The translations under genes and the position numbers were made by a program. Shown here one piece after another: positions 1 through 10,422 of a stretch of DNA of 62,969 nucleotides. The notes under the pieces are model-generated. The model was not told where the DNA came from. It did not search any database and saw only the letters and a program-made list of their open reading frames with translations. The stretch is from NCBI GenBank assembly GCA_947461175.1, contig CANHIY010000002.1:1-62969 (forward strand), read 5' to 3'. This DNA comes from Bacteriovoracaceae bacterium (GTDB lineage: Bacteria > Bdellovibrionota > Bacteriovoracia > Bacteriovoracales > Bacteriovoracaceae). Numbering within the stretch: the stretch's first letter is position 1; every line of letters begins with the position of its first letter.

Positions 1-582
1 GTTAAAGAGGAAAAAATTCAGGCGATCACTATTGAAGCTCCAAAGTTTTGGGAGACTAATAAACTCCTTGATTTTTGTTGTCACTATCTCAAACTACGTT
101 TAAGTCATGATTCTAGGACTTGGATTCTGGAAGTTTTAGAAAATAATTTACCAACTTTTTATAATGCTTGTTTTTTACTGAAATTAAACCATCCAGGTCC
201 TTATGAGTTAGGAATAGCTGAGGTTCAAAAGCTTCTCTCCTCAGAAAAAGTTGATCACTTTGTGATGGCGTCACTTTTTTCCAAGAAAAAGAAGAGAGAA
301 TTCTATCGAAAATTAACCTCATTCCAAAGTGACTTTGATAAAATGAGAAGCTTGTTTTTATTCATGCAGTCTCATCTTTTAAAAATGGCAGATCCTAGCT
401 ACCTTTCTTTAAAATCAAAGCTAACAAATTATGATAAGGAAATTCAAACCACGAGTAAGCTTTGGACCGTGGATGATTTACTTTCAGAAATTGCTCGTTT
501 TAATAAGCTAGAAATACTATCAAAAAAGAAAGATTCAAATCTTTGGCATGAACTAAAAGTAGATTATTTTCGTTGCTCTTGA
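1..582 (+). CDS. C-terminal part of a DNA polymerase III delta subunit-like protein (5' truncated by window)
   Basis: Frame 1 is open from base 1 through the 262..582 ORF; 'LENNLPTFYNACFLLKL...EVQKLLSSEKVDHFVMASLFSKKKKREFYRKL' resembles the HolA middle/C-terminal pattern. Confidence 0.45.
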   Translation, partial: VKEEKIQAITIEAPKFWETNKLLDFCCHYLKLRLSHDSRTWILEVLENNLPTFYNACFLLKLNHPGPYELGIAEVQKLLSSEKVDHFVMASLFSKKKKREFYRKLTSFQSDFDKMRSLFLFMQSHLLKMADPSYLSLKSKLTNYDKEIQTTSKLWTVDDLLSEIARFNKLEILSKKKDSNLWHELKVDYFRCS

Positions 583-619
583 CCAATCTTTGATCACTTT
601 AAATCTAGTGTTTAAAAAA

Positions 620-650
620 TTGACACATTTCTAAGGCGAATCTGTATAGA
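620..650 (+). promoter_or_regulatory. Candidate sigma70 promoter upstream of the 712..2535 gene
   Basis: TTGACA (620-625) and TATAGA (645-650), 19-nt spacer (longer than ideal). Confidence 0.3.
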
Positions 651-711
651 AAGATGACTCTCTTTGGCCTGGAATTTGCTGATATTCCTTTAAATTAATT
701 TTGAGGGGACA

Positions 712-2535
712 GTGATGAGGCTGGTATTTCAATTCATTATGGCACTAGTTTTAGTTCCCTTGCCAGGTCTTTATGCTCAGGACCAGTTGTTGTTAAGAGT
801 AAACGAAAAAGGGATTTTGAATATTCTCAAATTGGCCATTCAGTATAATACCAGTTCGAAAGGAAGTCATAGGGTAGTCATCCCAAGAGACATTTATAAA
901 TTTTCTGTTAAAAAGGAAAAGCTTCTTTCAAATCCCTTTGTTCCTGTTTTAAATGAAATTAGTGATTTGAATTTTACCAAGGACCTTGATTTCTATCTGT
1001 ATACCTCAGATGTTAGTATTACTGGTTATTTAGACTCATCTAGCTTAAAGTCTGAAATACTCAATCCTAGAGACAATGGTTTTGATCTTAAACTTTCTCT
1101 TAAATTTCCAAAATTAGAAATAGGTGCCGATAGCCTATCAATATGTGAAAAAAGTAAGAAAGAAGGTCTTGGTTGCGGGCCAGGGCTTAAAGCATCCCTT
1201 ACACAACTCAAAATCATCACACAATCAAAACCTCTTTTAATTTCTGTGATTCTAAGAGTTAGGACCGATGGAAACTATGCAAGAGTTTTTGTCAGATCAG
1301 TAAAGTCTAATCTTGAAGACGCAACTTCACCGGAAATTGATGTAAATTTTAAAAATTTGGACGTCCCTGAAGTCGTAGTAAGTGTTGATAATCAAGATAT
1401 ACCTCTTGATACTTCGAACCTTAAAGATGAAGTCCTGAAACGTAAGAAATACTTTGCCAGGAATCTATTAAGCTTTGCAGGTGAGTTTATGGCAAACGAT
1501 CTTGCGGAGATGATGAACGTTTATTTAATTAATAAAAAAGTTAACACTAATCATGAAATATTTCGCAGGGACTATAAAGTTCCTCGATTTAATGATTATA
1601 CCACCCATGGATTGAGCGAAGTTCAGATTGATAATACATACGTGAGAACCAACTTCAGCAAAAATGAAACAGTTGTTGCTCCGAATCCATTTGATCAGAT
1701 AATGAAGGAATTATCACAGATCATAAAAACAGCACGTTTTGGCATTTCATTAAGTAAGATATCAACACCTTTGAAAAAAGATATCGAGTTAGCTGGTCTA
1801 TTAAATTTATCTCTCAATGGAGAGAGTCTTAAATTCCAAAATACCCTTCGTAACAGTAATACTCCTCTTCCTTTACAGGATTTAAATCATCTTAGGGGGC
1901 ACGATATTTCGATGGCGATTTCAGAGCCTTTATTAAATTCAATCCTGGATGTTGCAAATGCAACTGATTTATTTCAGGACGTCCTTGATAAAATATCCTA
2001 CATCTCAGGATTTAAAATAAAAAACACAAGAATTCATTTTAAGGGTAATGATAATTTAATCGCAGTTGTGAATGTGGAGATCGATCTAAAAAAACTCTCA
2101 CCACAAAACTTAAAGAGCTGGTTTAAATACAATATTGCTTCATGGATCGAGAGAAATAACAATAATGCAATTATTTATTTTCCGGTTGAAATTCCGATCA
2201 CTCCTATTTTTAAAATGTTACCAGATAATAGCTCTGCAATTGACTTGAGGATAGGGTCTCCATTTAACTCAAAATCCCTTCCTAATACATTTAAATATCC
2301 ATCTAATGTGTCAGAGATGACTTCCACAGTAAGAGAAGGTGTTATGGAAGAACTTCGTGAAGAGATAGAACCTTTTTTAAATAAAAAATATCAGATAGAT
2401 GTTTCGAGATTTTTAAACCGTTCAGGAGTTGTCTTTGTCCCAAGATCCTTTGCGATCAGGCAAGAAGCATACTTTATGATGAGTTTGGATATTTTAGATA
2501 TCAATTTTAATTCTATGAAAAGGACGACTAGATAA
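712..2535 (+). CDS. Secreted protein, possible BPI/TULIP-like lipid-binding fold
   Basis: 607-aa ORF with signal peptide (MMRLVFQFIMALVLVPLPGLYAQ); 'HDISMAISEPLLNSILDVANATDLF' resembles the BPI second-domain start; GAGGGGACAG upstream as possible RBS. Confidence 0.6.
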   Translation: MMRLVFQFIMALVLVPLPGLYAQDQLLLRVNEKGILNILKLAIQYNTSSKGSHRVVIPRDIYKFSVKKEKLLSNPFVPVLNEISDLNFTKDLDFYLYTSDVSITGYLDSSSLKSEILNPRDNGFDLKLSLKFPKLEIGADSLSICEKSKKEGLGCGPGLKASLTQLKIITQSKPLLISVILRVRTDGNYARVFVRSVKSNLEDATSPEIDVNFKNLDVPEVVVSVDNQDIPLDTSNLKDEVLKRKKYFARNLLSFAGEFMANDLAEMMNVYLINKKVNTNHEIFRRDYKVPRFNDYTTHGLSEVQIDNTYVRTNFSKNETVVAPNPFDQIMKELSQIIKTARFGISLSKISTPLKKDIELAGLLNLSLNGESLKFQNTLRNSNTPLPLQDLNHLRGHDISMAISEPLLNSILDVANATDLFQDVLDKISYISGFKIKNTRIHFKGNDNLIAVVNVEIDLKKLSPQNLKSWFKYNIASWIERNNNNAIIYFPVEIPITPIFKMLPDNSSAIDLRIGSPFNSKSLPNTFKYPSNVSEMTSTVREGVMEELREEIEPFLNKKYQIDVSRFLNRSGVVFVPRSFAIRQEAYFMMSLDILDINFNSMKRTTR

Positions 2536-2543
2536 GGTCTTCT

Positions 2544-4211
2544 ATGATGAAATTAAAAGCCTTTTTTTGTATTTTGACTCTTCTCTCTAGTCTTTCCTTT
2601 GCAGGAAATTTTGTAACTCCAGATATATTAGTGGATTCAAAACTTAATTACGATTGGTCTAATGTTTTGATTACGAAGTTTAGAAAACTTTTGAAAAACT
2701 TCCAAATGAACGATCCCTTTTCTCTCCGTTATACTCAACCCTTACTGTTAAACGAATCAGCCTTAGGAGATCTTCTGCCGGAAAAGTCAAAGTTGTTTAC
2801 TCATGACTTTGGCAAGGCCGTTGGACTTGATTTTCTCAAAGCCGAGACGAAAGTTTGGGTTCACGGATTTAATTATGATGTTAAGGGATTCAGAACTGAT
2901 CTTAAAACAAGTGAGCATCAAGTTGATGGTTTAATTCTAGATACGGAGTTTAGTGCATCAGAAGTATTTATGAATGCAGAAAAACTATCGCTGAATTTAG
3001 TCATTCCAGGTAAGGCAGATGGCACACTTATTAAGGTGGAAATTGTTAACCCGACAATTAAGATTTCTCATGAGGCAATCATCAACTTTTTGGCAAAAAT
3101 TAAAATTAAAGATAATCTGGATTCATATAAATTCATTATTCAGCAGGCCAATTTTGATAGAATGGCACATGGTCTTGTTGATAAGGCCCAAGAAGTTAAA
3201 ATTACCTATGATCGGATTTTAATTCCCAAAACAAGCCTCAGGGTAGGAAGTAAAACGATAAATTTTTATCCAGAACGAATTGAGAAGATTATTAGGGACA
3301 ACCATATTGCAATAAAAGGTCTTTTGTTGTCGCAAATGGCCGATATGCTTCGATCTAATACAACCCAGTCAGCTTTTAGAGTCTTGGAACAATATAAACT
3401 AAGTAAGGAATACTGGGTTTCTTCCTCTGCTCTTCAGAGTCAGTTTCTGATACATAATTTCAGAAGCTCTAATGGAAAAAACAACATAGAGATAGACATG
3501 CCCGGAGATTTTTGCACGAATGAAAAATTCAATCAGCTAAAATCTTTGTGCCTTAAAGATAAGAAGACAAAAACTTCCTTATCCCGACTAAAAATCCATC
3601 ATTATATGAAGTCATTAAATGAGATAAATGAAGTTTTTGAAAACGGCGAAGCTAATATTATTGTCAGTGTATCTGAGGATTATGTGAATAAGCTTTTAGT
3701 CACGACCTATGATGCTGGACTCTGGAAAGAAAGCCTCGATGAGGCCGGTGTAGAATTAGGGCCAAATAAAGTGATTATGCGACTTGATAAAAAAGGTCAA
3801 ACAGGGACTCTGGCCTTAGATGTGGTTTATAGGCCAACTAAAATGGAAAAAATTTTAACGGGTACTCAAACTATTAGATTTCCCCTCGTCCTGGATGTGT
3901 CTCTAAGGATTGAAAAAATTGATGAAGAGTCAGTTGTGATCATAAGGCTAAATGATGTTGATTCAACCGATGCCACTCTTATTTACGGTCGTGAGGATTT
4001 AAAGATGTATAGTACATTAAAGACGATTCCTCGTTTTAAAACTAAAGTTGCCAGTACGATTAGAGAGCGGTTAGGTGTTCTTAAAGATAAGGATATTATA
4101 GAGTTACGATACCCAGAGCTTAATGGACTCGGACTGGAAAAAGTTCATTTTCTTTCAGATGGTTCCGGAAGGATGAATGCCACCATGAGATTAGAGGATC
4201 TTTTGGAGTAA
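2544..4211 (+). CDS. Secreted protein, probable tandem relative of the upstream gene, BPI/TULIP-like
   Basis: Signal peptide MMKLKAFFCILTLLSSLSFAG; 'ANIIVSVSEDYVNKLLVTTYDAGLWK' resembles BPI 'ISEYFFNTAGLVYQEAGVLK'; 8-bp gap to upstream gene. Confidence 0.6.
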   Translation: MMKLKAFFCILTLLSSLSFAGNFVTPDILVDSKLNYDWSNVLITKFRKLLKNFQMNDPFSLRYTQPLLLNESALGDLLPEKSKLFTHDFGKAVGLDFLKAETKVWVHGFNYDVKGFRTDLKTSEHQVDGLILDTEFSASEVFMNAEKLSLNLVIPGKADGTLIKVEIVNPTIKISHEAIINFLAKIKIKDNLDSYKFIIQQANFDRMAHGLVDKAQEVKITYDRILIPKTSLRVGSKTINFYPERIEKIIRDNHIAIKGLLLSQMADMLRSNTTQSAFRVLEQYKLSKEYWVSSSALQSQFLIHNFRSSNGKNNIEIDMPGDFCTNEKFNQLKSLCLKDKKTKTSLSRLKIHHYMKSLNEINEVFENGEANIIVSVSEDYVNKLLVTTYDAGLWKESLDEAGVELGPNKVIMRLDKKGQTGTLALDVVYRPTKMEKILTGTQTIRFPLVLDVSLRIEKIDEESVVIIRLNDVDSTDATLIYGREDLKMYSTLKTIPRFKTKVASTIRERLGVLKDKDIIELRYPELNGLGLEKVHFLSDGSGRMNATMRLEDLLE

Positions 4212-4217
4212 GTATGA

Positions 4218-5468
4218 TTATGTATGTAAACGATTTTTAAGAGAAAAAGATTTTGCACTTACCAGCATCTCCCGCAGTGAAATACTACCCACATAGTTAC
4301 CAAATATTGCCAGTCCTGATTCGTTTCTTAGTAGCTGATGAATCTTTTTAACACTTAAGTATCTTTGAAGATCGTAAACAGGAATAGCATTTTCCCAAAA
4401 CTTGCTTTCCACATGCTCAACATCATCATTAGATAAATCACTTTGGAGGTATTGAATGTCAGTGAGGAAATCGTTCTTTCGAGATAATGACCTTGAGATA
4501 AATGTATATGAGTTTATATTCTCATGATTAGCAGGAAAGATGGCCTTGTTGTTTATTATACCTATTGAATTTAGGTTGCTTTCAAAGGGCATTAGTATTC
4601 CAAAAGCTTTATTAAGACATTTAATGTCTCGCTTTGTGAATACGGTTGTCGTTGATAAAGGCTGGTAATGGATGCGTTTAAGTTCTTCGCTGATTTCAGG
4701 TTTTACATGGGAGAGTAACCTAGAAGCTGTCTGTGCATCCGTACAAAGGATTGTATTTTTCTTAAGTTCAAATGGAGTCTTGTAATTTAGTTTAATCTCT
4801 TGTTTAAGATTTTCACCCAGGGTATTGATGAGGGTTTGCATCCCACCCTCAAAAGTTACAGATCCACTTATTTTTAGCTGCTCGTTCTTTTTAATTTTGT
4901 TCAAAACTTTTTTCAGAAATTCAAAATAAGAAGAATACTGTGTGGTTTCATCAACATGTCCAAAAACAGATTTAAAGTGAAGTTTTTCTGAAGCAGTTGC
5001 ATAAACTCCCCCTAGTAAAGGAGAAACATACTTTTCAACATTTTCTTTACCCATGAGCGGATCAAAAAAATCTCCTACCGTCAAACCATCGGTTATGAGG
5101 GGAGGTCGCTTGTGAAGATTGAACATCAGTTTTGAGAGGATTGAGGGATGAAAAGGTCTTCGTACTTTACCGTCAATCAAGAGAAGTTTTTTCAGTTTTT
5201 TTGAGGCCGGGACAGGAGAAAGCTTTAGTTCATTGAAGAGTTCCAGTGCATCTTCGTTCATATAAAAGGCATTGGCACCCGTTTCCGCTGGTCCAGCAAA
5301 TGTTTTATTTGTCCCAATTTTGCCCCCAATTTTATTGGAGATCTCATAAAGATGAACTTTATAACCCTGTTTTTTGAGGTAATAACCCAAGATGAGTCCC
5401 GAGTAGCCGGCTCCCCAAATGTGTACGTCCTTATCATGGGTATTTAACTTGCCAATGATATCTTTCAT
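4218..5468 (-). CDS. FAD-dependent amine oxidase / protoporphyrinogen oxidase (HemY)-like protein
   Basis: N-terminal dinucleotide-binding motif 'VHIWGAGYSGLILGYYLKKQGYKVHLYEISNKIGGKIGT' and PPO-like 'VSPLLGGVYATASEKLHFKSVFG'. Confidence 0.7.
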   Translation of the reverse strand: MKDIIGKLNTHDKDVHIWGAGYSGLILGYYLKKQGYKVHLYEISNKIGGKIGTNKTFAGPAETGANAFYMNEDALELFNELKLSPVPASKKLKKLLLIDGKVRRPFHPSILSKLMFNLHKRPPLITDGLTVGDFFDPLMGKENVEKYVSPLLGGVYATASEKLHFKSVFGHVDETTQYSSYFEFLKKVLNKIKKNEQLKISGSVTFEGGMQTLINTLGENLKQEIKLNYKTPFELKKNTILCTDAQTASRLLSHVKPEISEELKRIHYQPLSTTTVFTKRDIKCLNKAFGILMPFESNLNSIGIINNKAIFPANHENINSYTFISRSLSRKNDFLTDIQYLQSDLSNDDVEHVESKFWENAIPVYDLQRYLSVKKIHQLLRNESGLAIFGNYVGSISLREMLVSAKSFSLKNRLHT

Positions 5469-5475
5469 AGAAGCA

Positions 5476-5838
5476 TTAATTTTTTAATACTTCCTGGAGT
5501 TCTCCGGATTGGTACATTTCGGTGATGATGTCGTTTCCACCGATGAGTTGATTATTTACATACAGCTGAGGGAATGTTGGCCAGTTAGAATATTCTTTTA
5601 GTCCCTGTCTTATTTCAGGGTCATTCAGGATGTTGAATGTTTTAAAGCTGACTCCAAGGGCCTTAAGTATCGCTACAGAATTGGCCGAGAAACCACACTG
5701 AGGCATTTGGGCATTACCTTTCATGAAGAGCACAACTTTAGAACTTTGAATAAGATTTTTAATCTGCTGATTGAGTTCAAGTGCTTTGTCGGCATTTTGA
5801 ATTTCAGAGATTTCATTATTTAAGATGTTAAACGACAT
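5476..5838 (-). CDS. grxD: Monothiol glutaredoxin (Grx4/GrxD family)
   Basis: 'VVLFMKGNAQMPQCGFSANSVAIL...YSNWPTFPQLYVNNQLIGGNDIITEMYQSGEL' with CGFS active site. Confidence 0.93.
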   Translation of the reverse strand: MSFNILNNEISEIQNADKALELNQQIKNLIQSSKVVLFMKGNAQMPQCGFSANSVAILKALGVSFKTFNILNDPEIRQGLKEYSNWPTFPQLYVNNQLIGGNDIITEMYQSGELQEVLKN

Positions 5839-5841
5839 AGT

Positions 5842-6096
5842 CTATCCTTTGTTGATCATTTGAAATTTTTCTTTAGAATAGGTATTTAATTTTACGGCAT
5901 GAATTCTTGATTTCAACTCTTCTTTTAATAGTTGCATAAGAATTTGGTGTTGCTTGAATAAGGGGATATTTTTAAATTCATCACTGACCACCGTAATCGC
6001 CAGGTGATCCTTTGTGCCAGTTAAATCTTCAACCATAACAACTGAATCTGGTAGTCCGGCCTTGATAATATCTTCCACAAATTTAAAGTCATTCAT
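5842..6096 (-). CDS. BolA family protein
   Basis: 84 aa; 'DHLAITVVSDEFKNIPLFKQHQILMQLLKEELKSRIHAVKLNTYS'; adjacent to monothiol glutaredoxin. Confidence 0.85.
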   Translation of the reverse strand: MNDFKFVEDIIKAGLPDSVVMVEDLTGTKDHLAITVVSDEFKNIPLFKQHQILMQLLKEELKSRIHAVKLNTYSKEKFQMINKG

Positions 6097-6116
6097 TTTA
6101 GGACTCCGTTTAGCTT

Positions 6117-6506
6117 TTAACTCTTTGGTGATACTGCCCAGAAACTGGTGACAAAAGTCAGTATCCTGAGTGAAAATGTAGTAAAACCAAGAATTTTATG
6201 TTTTTTCCTCAGATCTCCACGACCTTTAATGATTTGCCTTCCACTCTGAATCATGAATCCGTATAAAACAACAGTTAAGACAGCGATGGTAACATGAACA
6301 TTAAGGGCAAAAGCATTGGACATGGCCTTTGAAGCTTTCAGGATAGCAGACCTACTAAGTTCAATTTGAAGAATTAAGATAACGTCCCAAATTATCGCCA
6401 GACTCATGACTTTGATATGTAGCTTTCTGTTACGCCTGACCATGATCCCAAAGGCCATGGTAAAAACGATACACAGTGATTGGAATTGCATTACAAAAGC
6501 TTCCAT
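6117..6506 (-). CDS. Small multi-pass membrane protein of unknown function (DUF420-like?)
   Basis: Hydrophobic segments with conserved-looking H residues (LHIKVM, NVHVTIA, KHKILGF). Confidence 0.5.
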   Translation of the reverse strand: MEAFVMQFQSLCIVFTMAFGIMVRRNRKLHIKVMSLAIIWDVILILQIELSRSAILKASKAMSNAFALNVHVTIAVLTVVLYGFMIQSGRQIIKGRGDLRKKHKILGFTTFSLRILTFVTSFWAVSPKS

Positions 6507-6744
6507 AATCCCTCGAATAAATTAATTAATGCAAGTTAGCATATTGCACCAAACTCTGCCTATAGATTTATGTTAGATTGATCCTTAATTCTTAGAATTT
6601 CATGAGCATTTCTCAATTTTTCAGGTTGAAAAAGAAAGGTGGTTTTTAAATTTTTGCAACTGAATTTCTTTGACATCCCGAGCTTAATCTTTCAACTTTC
6701 ATTGTTGATATCACTTAATATGTCACAAAGCACAAAGGATTCGG

Positions 6745-9600
6745 ATGTCATTAGGAAATTGGGCCTTATTAGATATTGAAACAACTGGAATAAACCCATC
6801 GACTGATGAGATTATTGATTTAGGTTATTTGCAGTTTGAGGGAACTAAGCTTGTGAGAACATATTCCTCACTGGTTAAACCTGAAAACCCAGTATCTTCG
6901 TTCATTACAAAACTTACTGGCATCACAAATCAACAGCTTCAAAAAGCCCCCCTTTGGTCAGAAGTCCAGACAGAGCTACTTCTTCTTGAATCTCACCAAA
7001 TTCTGGCACATAACGCAGGCTTTGAAGAAAGTTTTTTGAAAAGGCATTTTGACAAACTTCCAACCACTTCAGAGAGAGAGAGTTATCATGATTCTATCCT
7101 CTATCTGGCTCTTCTATATCCTCAAACCAATACCCTAAATCTTGAATATTTTATTCAATATTTTGGTATTGCTGAAAAGGAGGAGCACAGAGGTTTCGCC
7201 GACTCACGGGATCTCTTAAAAGTTCTCTTGTTGGCAAGTTTTATCACTCACAATGATAAAGAACTAAGGTTAAAGTTATTTGAAGTCTTTCAGGAGTTTC
7301 CTTCGGATTTTTTTTACAAGAAATTTTTCATGCTTTCCACTTCTGAACTCCAGGAGATCGCAACTCAATTGGATTTTCATCTTGTTGAAGCAGCTGAAAA
7401 GATAAAAAGCCTTCAAATAACTGAAAAAAATCCTGCTGATGACCTGAAAAAATTTGAAAAAACATTTTCGGGAGAAAACATTCAAAAAATTTTAAGAGAT
7501 GAAAAAAGTATTAATCAGATTTTACCAAATTATAAGCACCGGCAGTCCCAAGAGCAACTATCACTTAGGGTAGGTCAGGCCTTTAAAAATAAAATTCATG
7601 CCCTGATCCAGGCACCAACAGGTACAGGTAAAACCATGGGGTATCTGGTTCCATCCTTGCTTTTTTCCTTGAATGAAAAAGAGACGTGCCTTATTGCTAC
7701 GGGGACTAAAACTCTTCAAGATCAAGCCTTAGAAAAAGATGTTCCTGAAACTTTAAGAGTATTGGGTCTTGCTAATGAGACCAAAGTTGTAAAACTTGTG
7801 GGATCATCAAATCATCTTTGTGAACTTCTTTTTCGTGAAATGGAAATGGAGAAAAGTTTTATTTCAACATTTAATGAAGTCTATTCAAAGGCATTTTTTG
7901 AAATGCTTTTTTTCTATAATTCGAGAGTATCTTATGAAAAGAAATTAACGAGAGAGGAAATACCCTTTATCTTAAAGAAATTGAACAGTGAACTAGCTGA
8001 GAAGGAATCTTCTCTGGCCGTGGATTATAGGGCCTGCGCCGGACAAAACTGTCCCCTTTCCTCACAATGCTCCTACATTCAGGGATTAAGAGAAGCAAAG
8101 GATGCCAAAATTATTTTAGGGAACCATGCTCTCATGCTCAACTGGCCTAGAAGTTTACCTCGCCCCCAATATGTAGTAGTTGATGAGGCCCACAGGCTCG
8201 AGCATGAGGCAACCAAGGCTTACTCGATTGAAATACAGCAAAGAAGTCTCGAAATGTTTCTTAAAACTTTCCCACAGGGAATGGGTGCCCTTATCTATCT
8301 TTTGTCCACAATAGATGATGAATTTTCAGCAGAGGATCTAATCCAAAAAATCAGGGAGGAGACTCAATTTAACTTAAAAATGCTTAGGGATCATATTGAA
8401 TCTTTGCCAAAGATCATCGAATCTTGGTTTAAAAAGCTTCCTGGGTATAATCCAGCCTATTCAAATGAGCTGGCCTTTCCAAAAAAAGAAGAGCTTAAAG
8501 ATCAACTGGCCGCAGCTATTCTGAATCATACCGAATCTATAGGTTTTATTTTTGATTCTTTGTATCATTTGTATTTGCCTTATTTTTCCAGGTGGCAGAG
8601 TAAAGATTTTAAAAATGAACCTCAGAAACTTAAGGCCTGGGCCTTATTGGAATCTCACTTCGCTACACTGGATAAAAATGTAGGATCCTTCAAGCACTTT
8701 CTTGAGAACCCTTCGGATTGGTGTAGTGTCCTGAATTATCAGGAGAGTGAGGGATATGCTTTCGAATCCTCCCCGGTTGACGTGGGAAGAAAAATCCATG
8801 ATGAACTTCTTATGATGAGTTCTTCTGTTATTTTTACCTCGGCTACATTGGCCAATGGATCTGGAGATAGTGGAACTCGTGGAGTGGAGTGGATGACCGG
8901 ATATTCCTACCTTGGTCATGAAAAAAGATTTAAATCAGGTCTCTATTTAGATGCTGTTTATGATTATAAAAATAAATGCAAAGTTTATCTTAGTGCCGAT
9001 TCAAGGAACATTACGGATCCGTTATTTGTTCCGGATTTATTAAAAGAAGTTATTCCTCTGATAGACCGTTTGGAGGGGAGAACGCTTTTATTATTTTCTT
9101 CACGCCTGCGTTTCAATCAGGCCTCAGATATTTTGTTGCAGCACTTTGAGGGTAAAATCCCTGTATTTGTCCAAGGAATTGGAAAAAATATTATACAGGA
9201 GTTTAAAAAGGGATCTTCAGGTATTTTAGTTGGCATGGAAAGTTTTGGAGAAGGAATTGATGTCCCTGGGGAGAAATTGTCTTTCATTGTCATCGATAAA
9301 ATCCCTGATGTCCGGCAGGAACTTATTATCCAGAAAAGACGGGATTTTTTTGATTTTAAATTTGGCAACGAATTCAATGATTATTTTTTTGCACATAGAA
9401 CCAGGTCACTTCATCAAAAATTTGGTCGACTATTAAGGACCGAATCTGATCATGGTGCCATCCTGTTGGTTGATAATAGAGTCAAAAAGTGGAAAGGTAA
9501 CACCTTAAAAACCTTTGAAAAGTTAATGGAGCCTTATCATATAGTTTCAAGCCCCTTAAAAAATGCCTGTCATGAGATAGCTGAGTATTTTAAAGTTTAA
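6745..9600 (+). CDS. dinG: DinG-type helicase with N-terminal DnaQ-like exonuclease domain and Fe-S cysteines
   Basis: Exo I 'LLDIETTG', Exo II 'AHNAGFE', Exo III 'HRGFADSRDL'; Walker A 'APTGTGKT'; 'DEAH' box; LCEL + CAGQNCPLSSQC cysteines. Confidence 0.85.
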   Translation: MSLGNWALLDIETTGINPSTDEIIDLGYLQFEGTKLVRTYSSLVKPENPVSSFITKLTGITNQQLQKAPLWSEVQTELLLLESHQILAHNAGFEESFLKRHFDKLPTTSERESYHDSILYLALLYPQTNTLNLEYFIQYFGIAEKEEHRGFADSRDLLKVLLLASFITHNDKELRLKLFEVFQEFPSDFFYKKFFMLSTSELQEIATQLDFHLVEAAEKIKSLQITEKNPADDLKKFEKTFSGENIQKILRDEKSINQILPNYKHRQSQEQLSLRVGQAFKNKIHALIQAPTGTGKTMGYLVPSLLFSLNEKETCLIATGTKTLQDQALEKDVPETLRVLGLANETKVVKLVGSSNHLCELLFREMEMEKSFISTFNEVYSKAFFEMLFFYNSRVSYEKKLTREEIPFILKKLNSELAEKESSLAVDYRACAGQNCPLSSQCSYIQGLREAKDAKIILGNHALMLNWPRSLPRPQYVVVDEAHRLEHEATKAYSIEIQQRSLEMFLKTFPQGMGALIYLLSTIDDEFSAEDLIQKIREETQFNLKMLRDHIESLPKIIESWFKKLPGYNPAYSNELAFPKKEELKDQLAAAILNHTESIGFIFDSLYHLYLPYFSRWQSKDFKNEPQKLKAWALLESHFATLDKNVGSFKHFLENPSDWCSVLNYQESEGYAFESSPVDVGRKIHDELLMMSSSVIFTSATLANGSGDSGTRGVEWMTGYSYLGHEKRFKSGLYLDAVYDYKNKCKVYLSADSRNITDPLFVPDLLKEVIPLIDRLEGRTLLLFSSRLRFNQASDILLQHFEGKIPVFVQGIGKNIIQEFKKGSSGILVGMESFGEGIDVPGEKLSFIVIDKIPDVRQELIIQKRRDFFDFKFGNEFNDYFFAHRTRSLHQKFGRLLRTESDHGAILLVDNRVKKWKGNTLKTFEKLMEPYHIVSSPLKNACHEIAEYFKV

Positions 9601-10307
9601 GTATCACTTTTCCTGAGGAATTTGATGATGATTTTTTGTCCTCCATGTATTAATTGATAGGGCACCCCAAAATGTTTACTCAAATGAATCTCAACTGGTG
9701 AGTCGGTGGAAGTGTTTATGAACGTGGAGTCATACTGATAAAGTTTCAAGACAGACGCATTTAAAAGATTGCCATTTATATTTATTTCTTGAACATCTCC
9801 AGTTTTATAATCCGCATAAATAATCTTATCCGAAGGGTGAGTTGTATAATTCCATTCGTTTTCTGAAGCAATCAAAAGGACTGAAGTTCGCCCCGCAGTT
9901 TCAATTCTTTTACTGAGTGTAAAAACACCATGCGTGCAGAACGCAGGGGAAGTCAGGTAGTGTTTGGGGGAAATATTCTTTTTAAACTCCTGTTTTTTTC
10001 CCGAACTCTCGAATGAATAATTCATCTCCATAGCAGAGGTATCTATTTGGAAGTTCTCTAAAGAATATTGATCACCAACCGATCTTTCAATCCTGACAGA
10101 AATGGGAAGAAAGTATTGGTTCATTTCGTATTTTACAAGAATCTTCAGGAACTCACCGGTTTTTAAACGAGAAAGAATTTCAGAATAGAAAGTGTAGTTT
10201 TGACTACCAAAGCTTTTCACCAGTTTGAAATTTTCATCTGCGTAGTGAGTTTCTTCCTGGTAGTAAAGATATGAACCTTCAAGAATAATTTCTGCATTTT
10301 GATACAT
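9597..10307 (-). CDS. Hypothetical protein
   Basis: 236-aa ORF convergent with and just overlapping dinG. Confidence 0.5.
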   Translation of the reverse strand: MYQNAEIILEGSYLYYQEETHYADENFKLVKSFGSQNYTFYSEILSRLKTGEFLKILVKYEMNQYFLPISVRIERSVGDQYSLENFQIDTSAMEMNYSFESSGKKQEFKKNISPKHYLTSPAFCTHGVFTLSKRIETAGRTSVLLIASENEWNYTTHPSDKIIYADYKTGDVQEININGNLLNASVLKLYQYDSTFINTSTDSPVEIHLSKHFGVPYQLIHGGQKIIIKFLRKSDT

Positions 10308-10422
10308 GGTTTAACGGTAAGTGAGGTGATGGAGAGTTTCAAGTTCAGTTTGTGTTTTTGAAATGATTCGTTGAGGCAAAGAGGATATTTTTAGAAATTG
10401 ATGAGAAAATCCTAGAAATCTA

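Noticed and set aside
8644-8919. Antisense ORF opposite dinG
   Set aside because: Fully inside a confidently coding gene, low-complexity shadow ORF without RBS or domain signature
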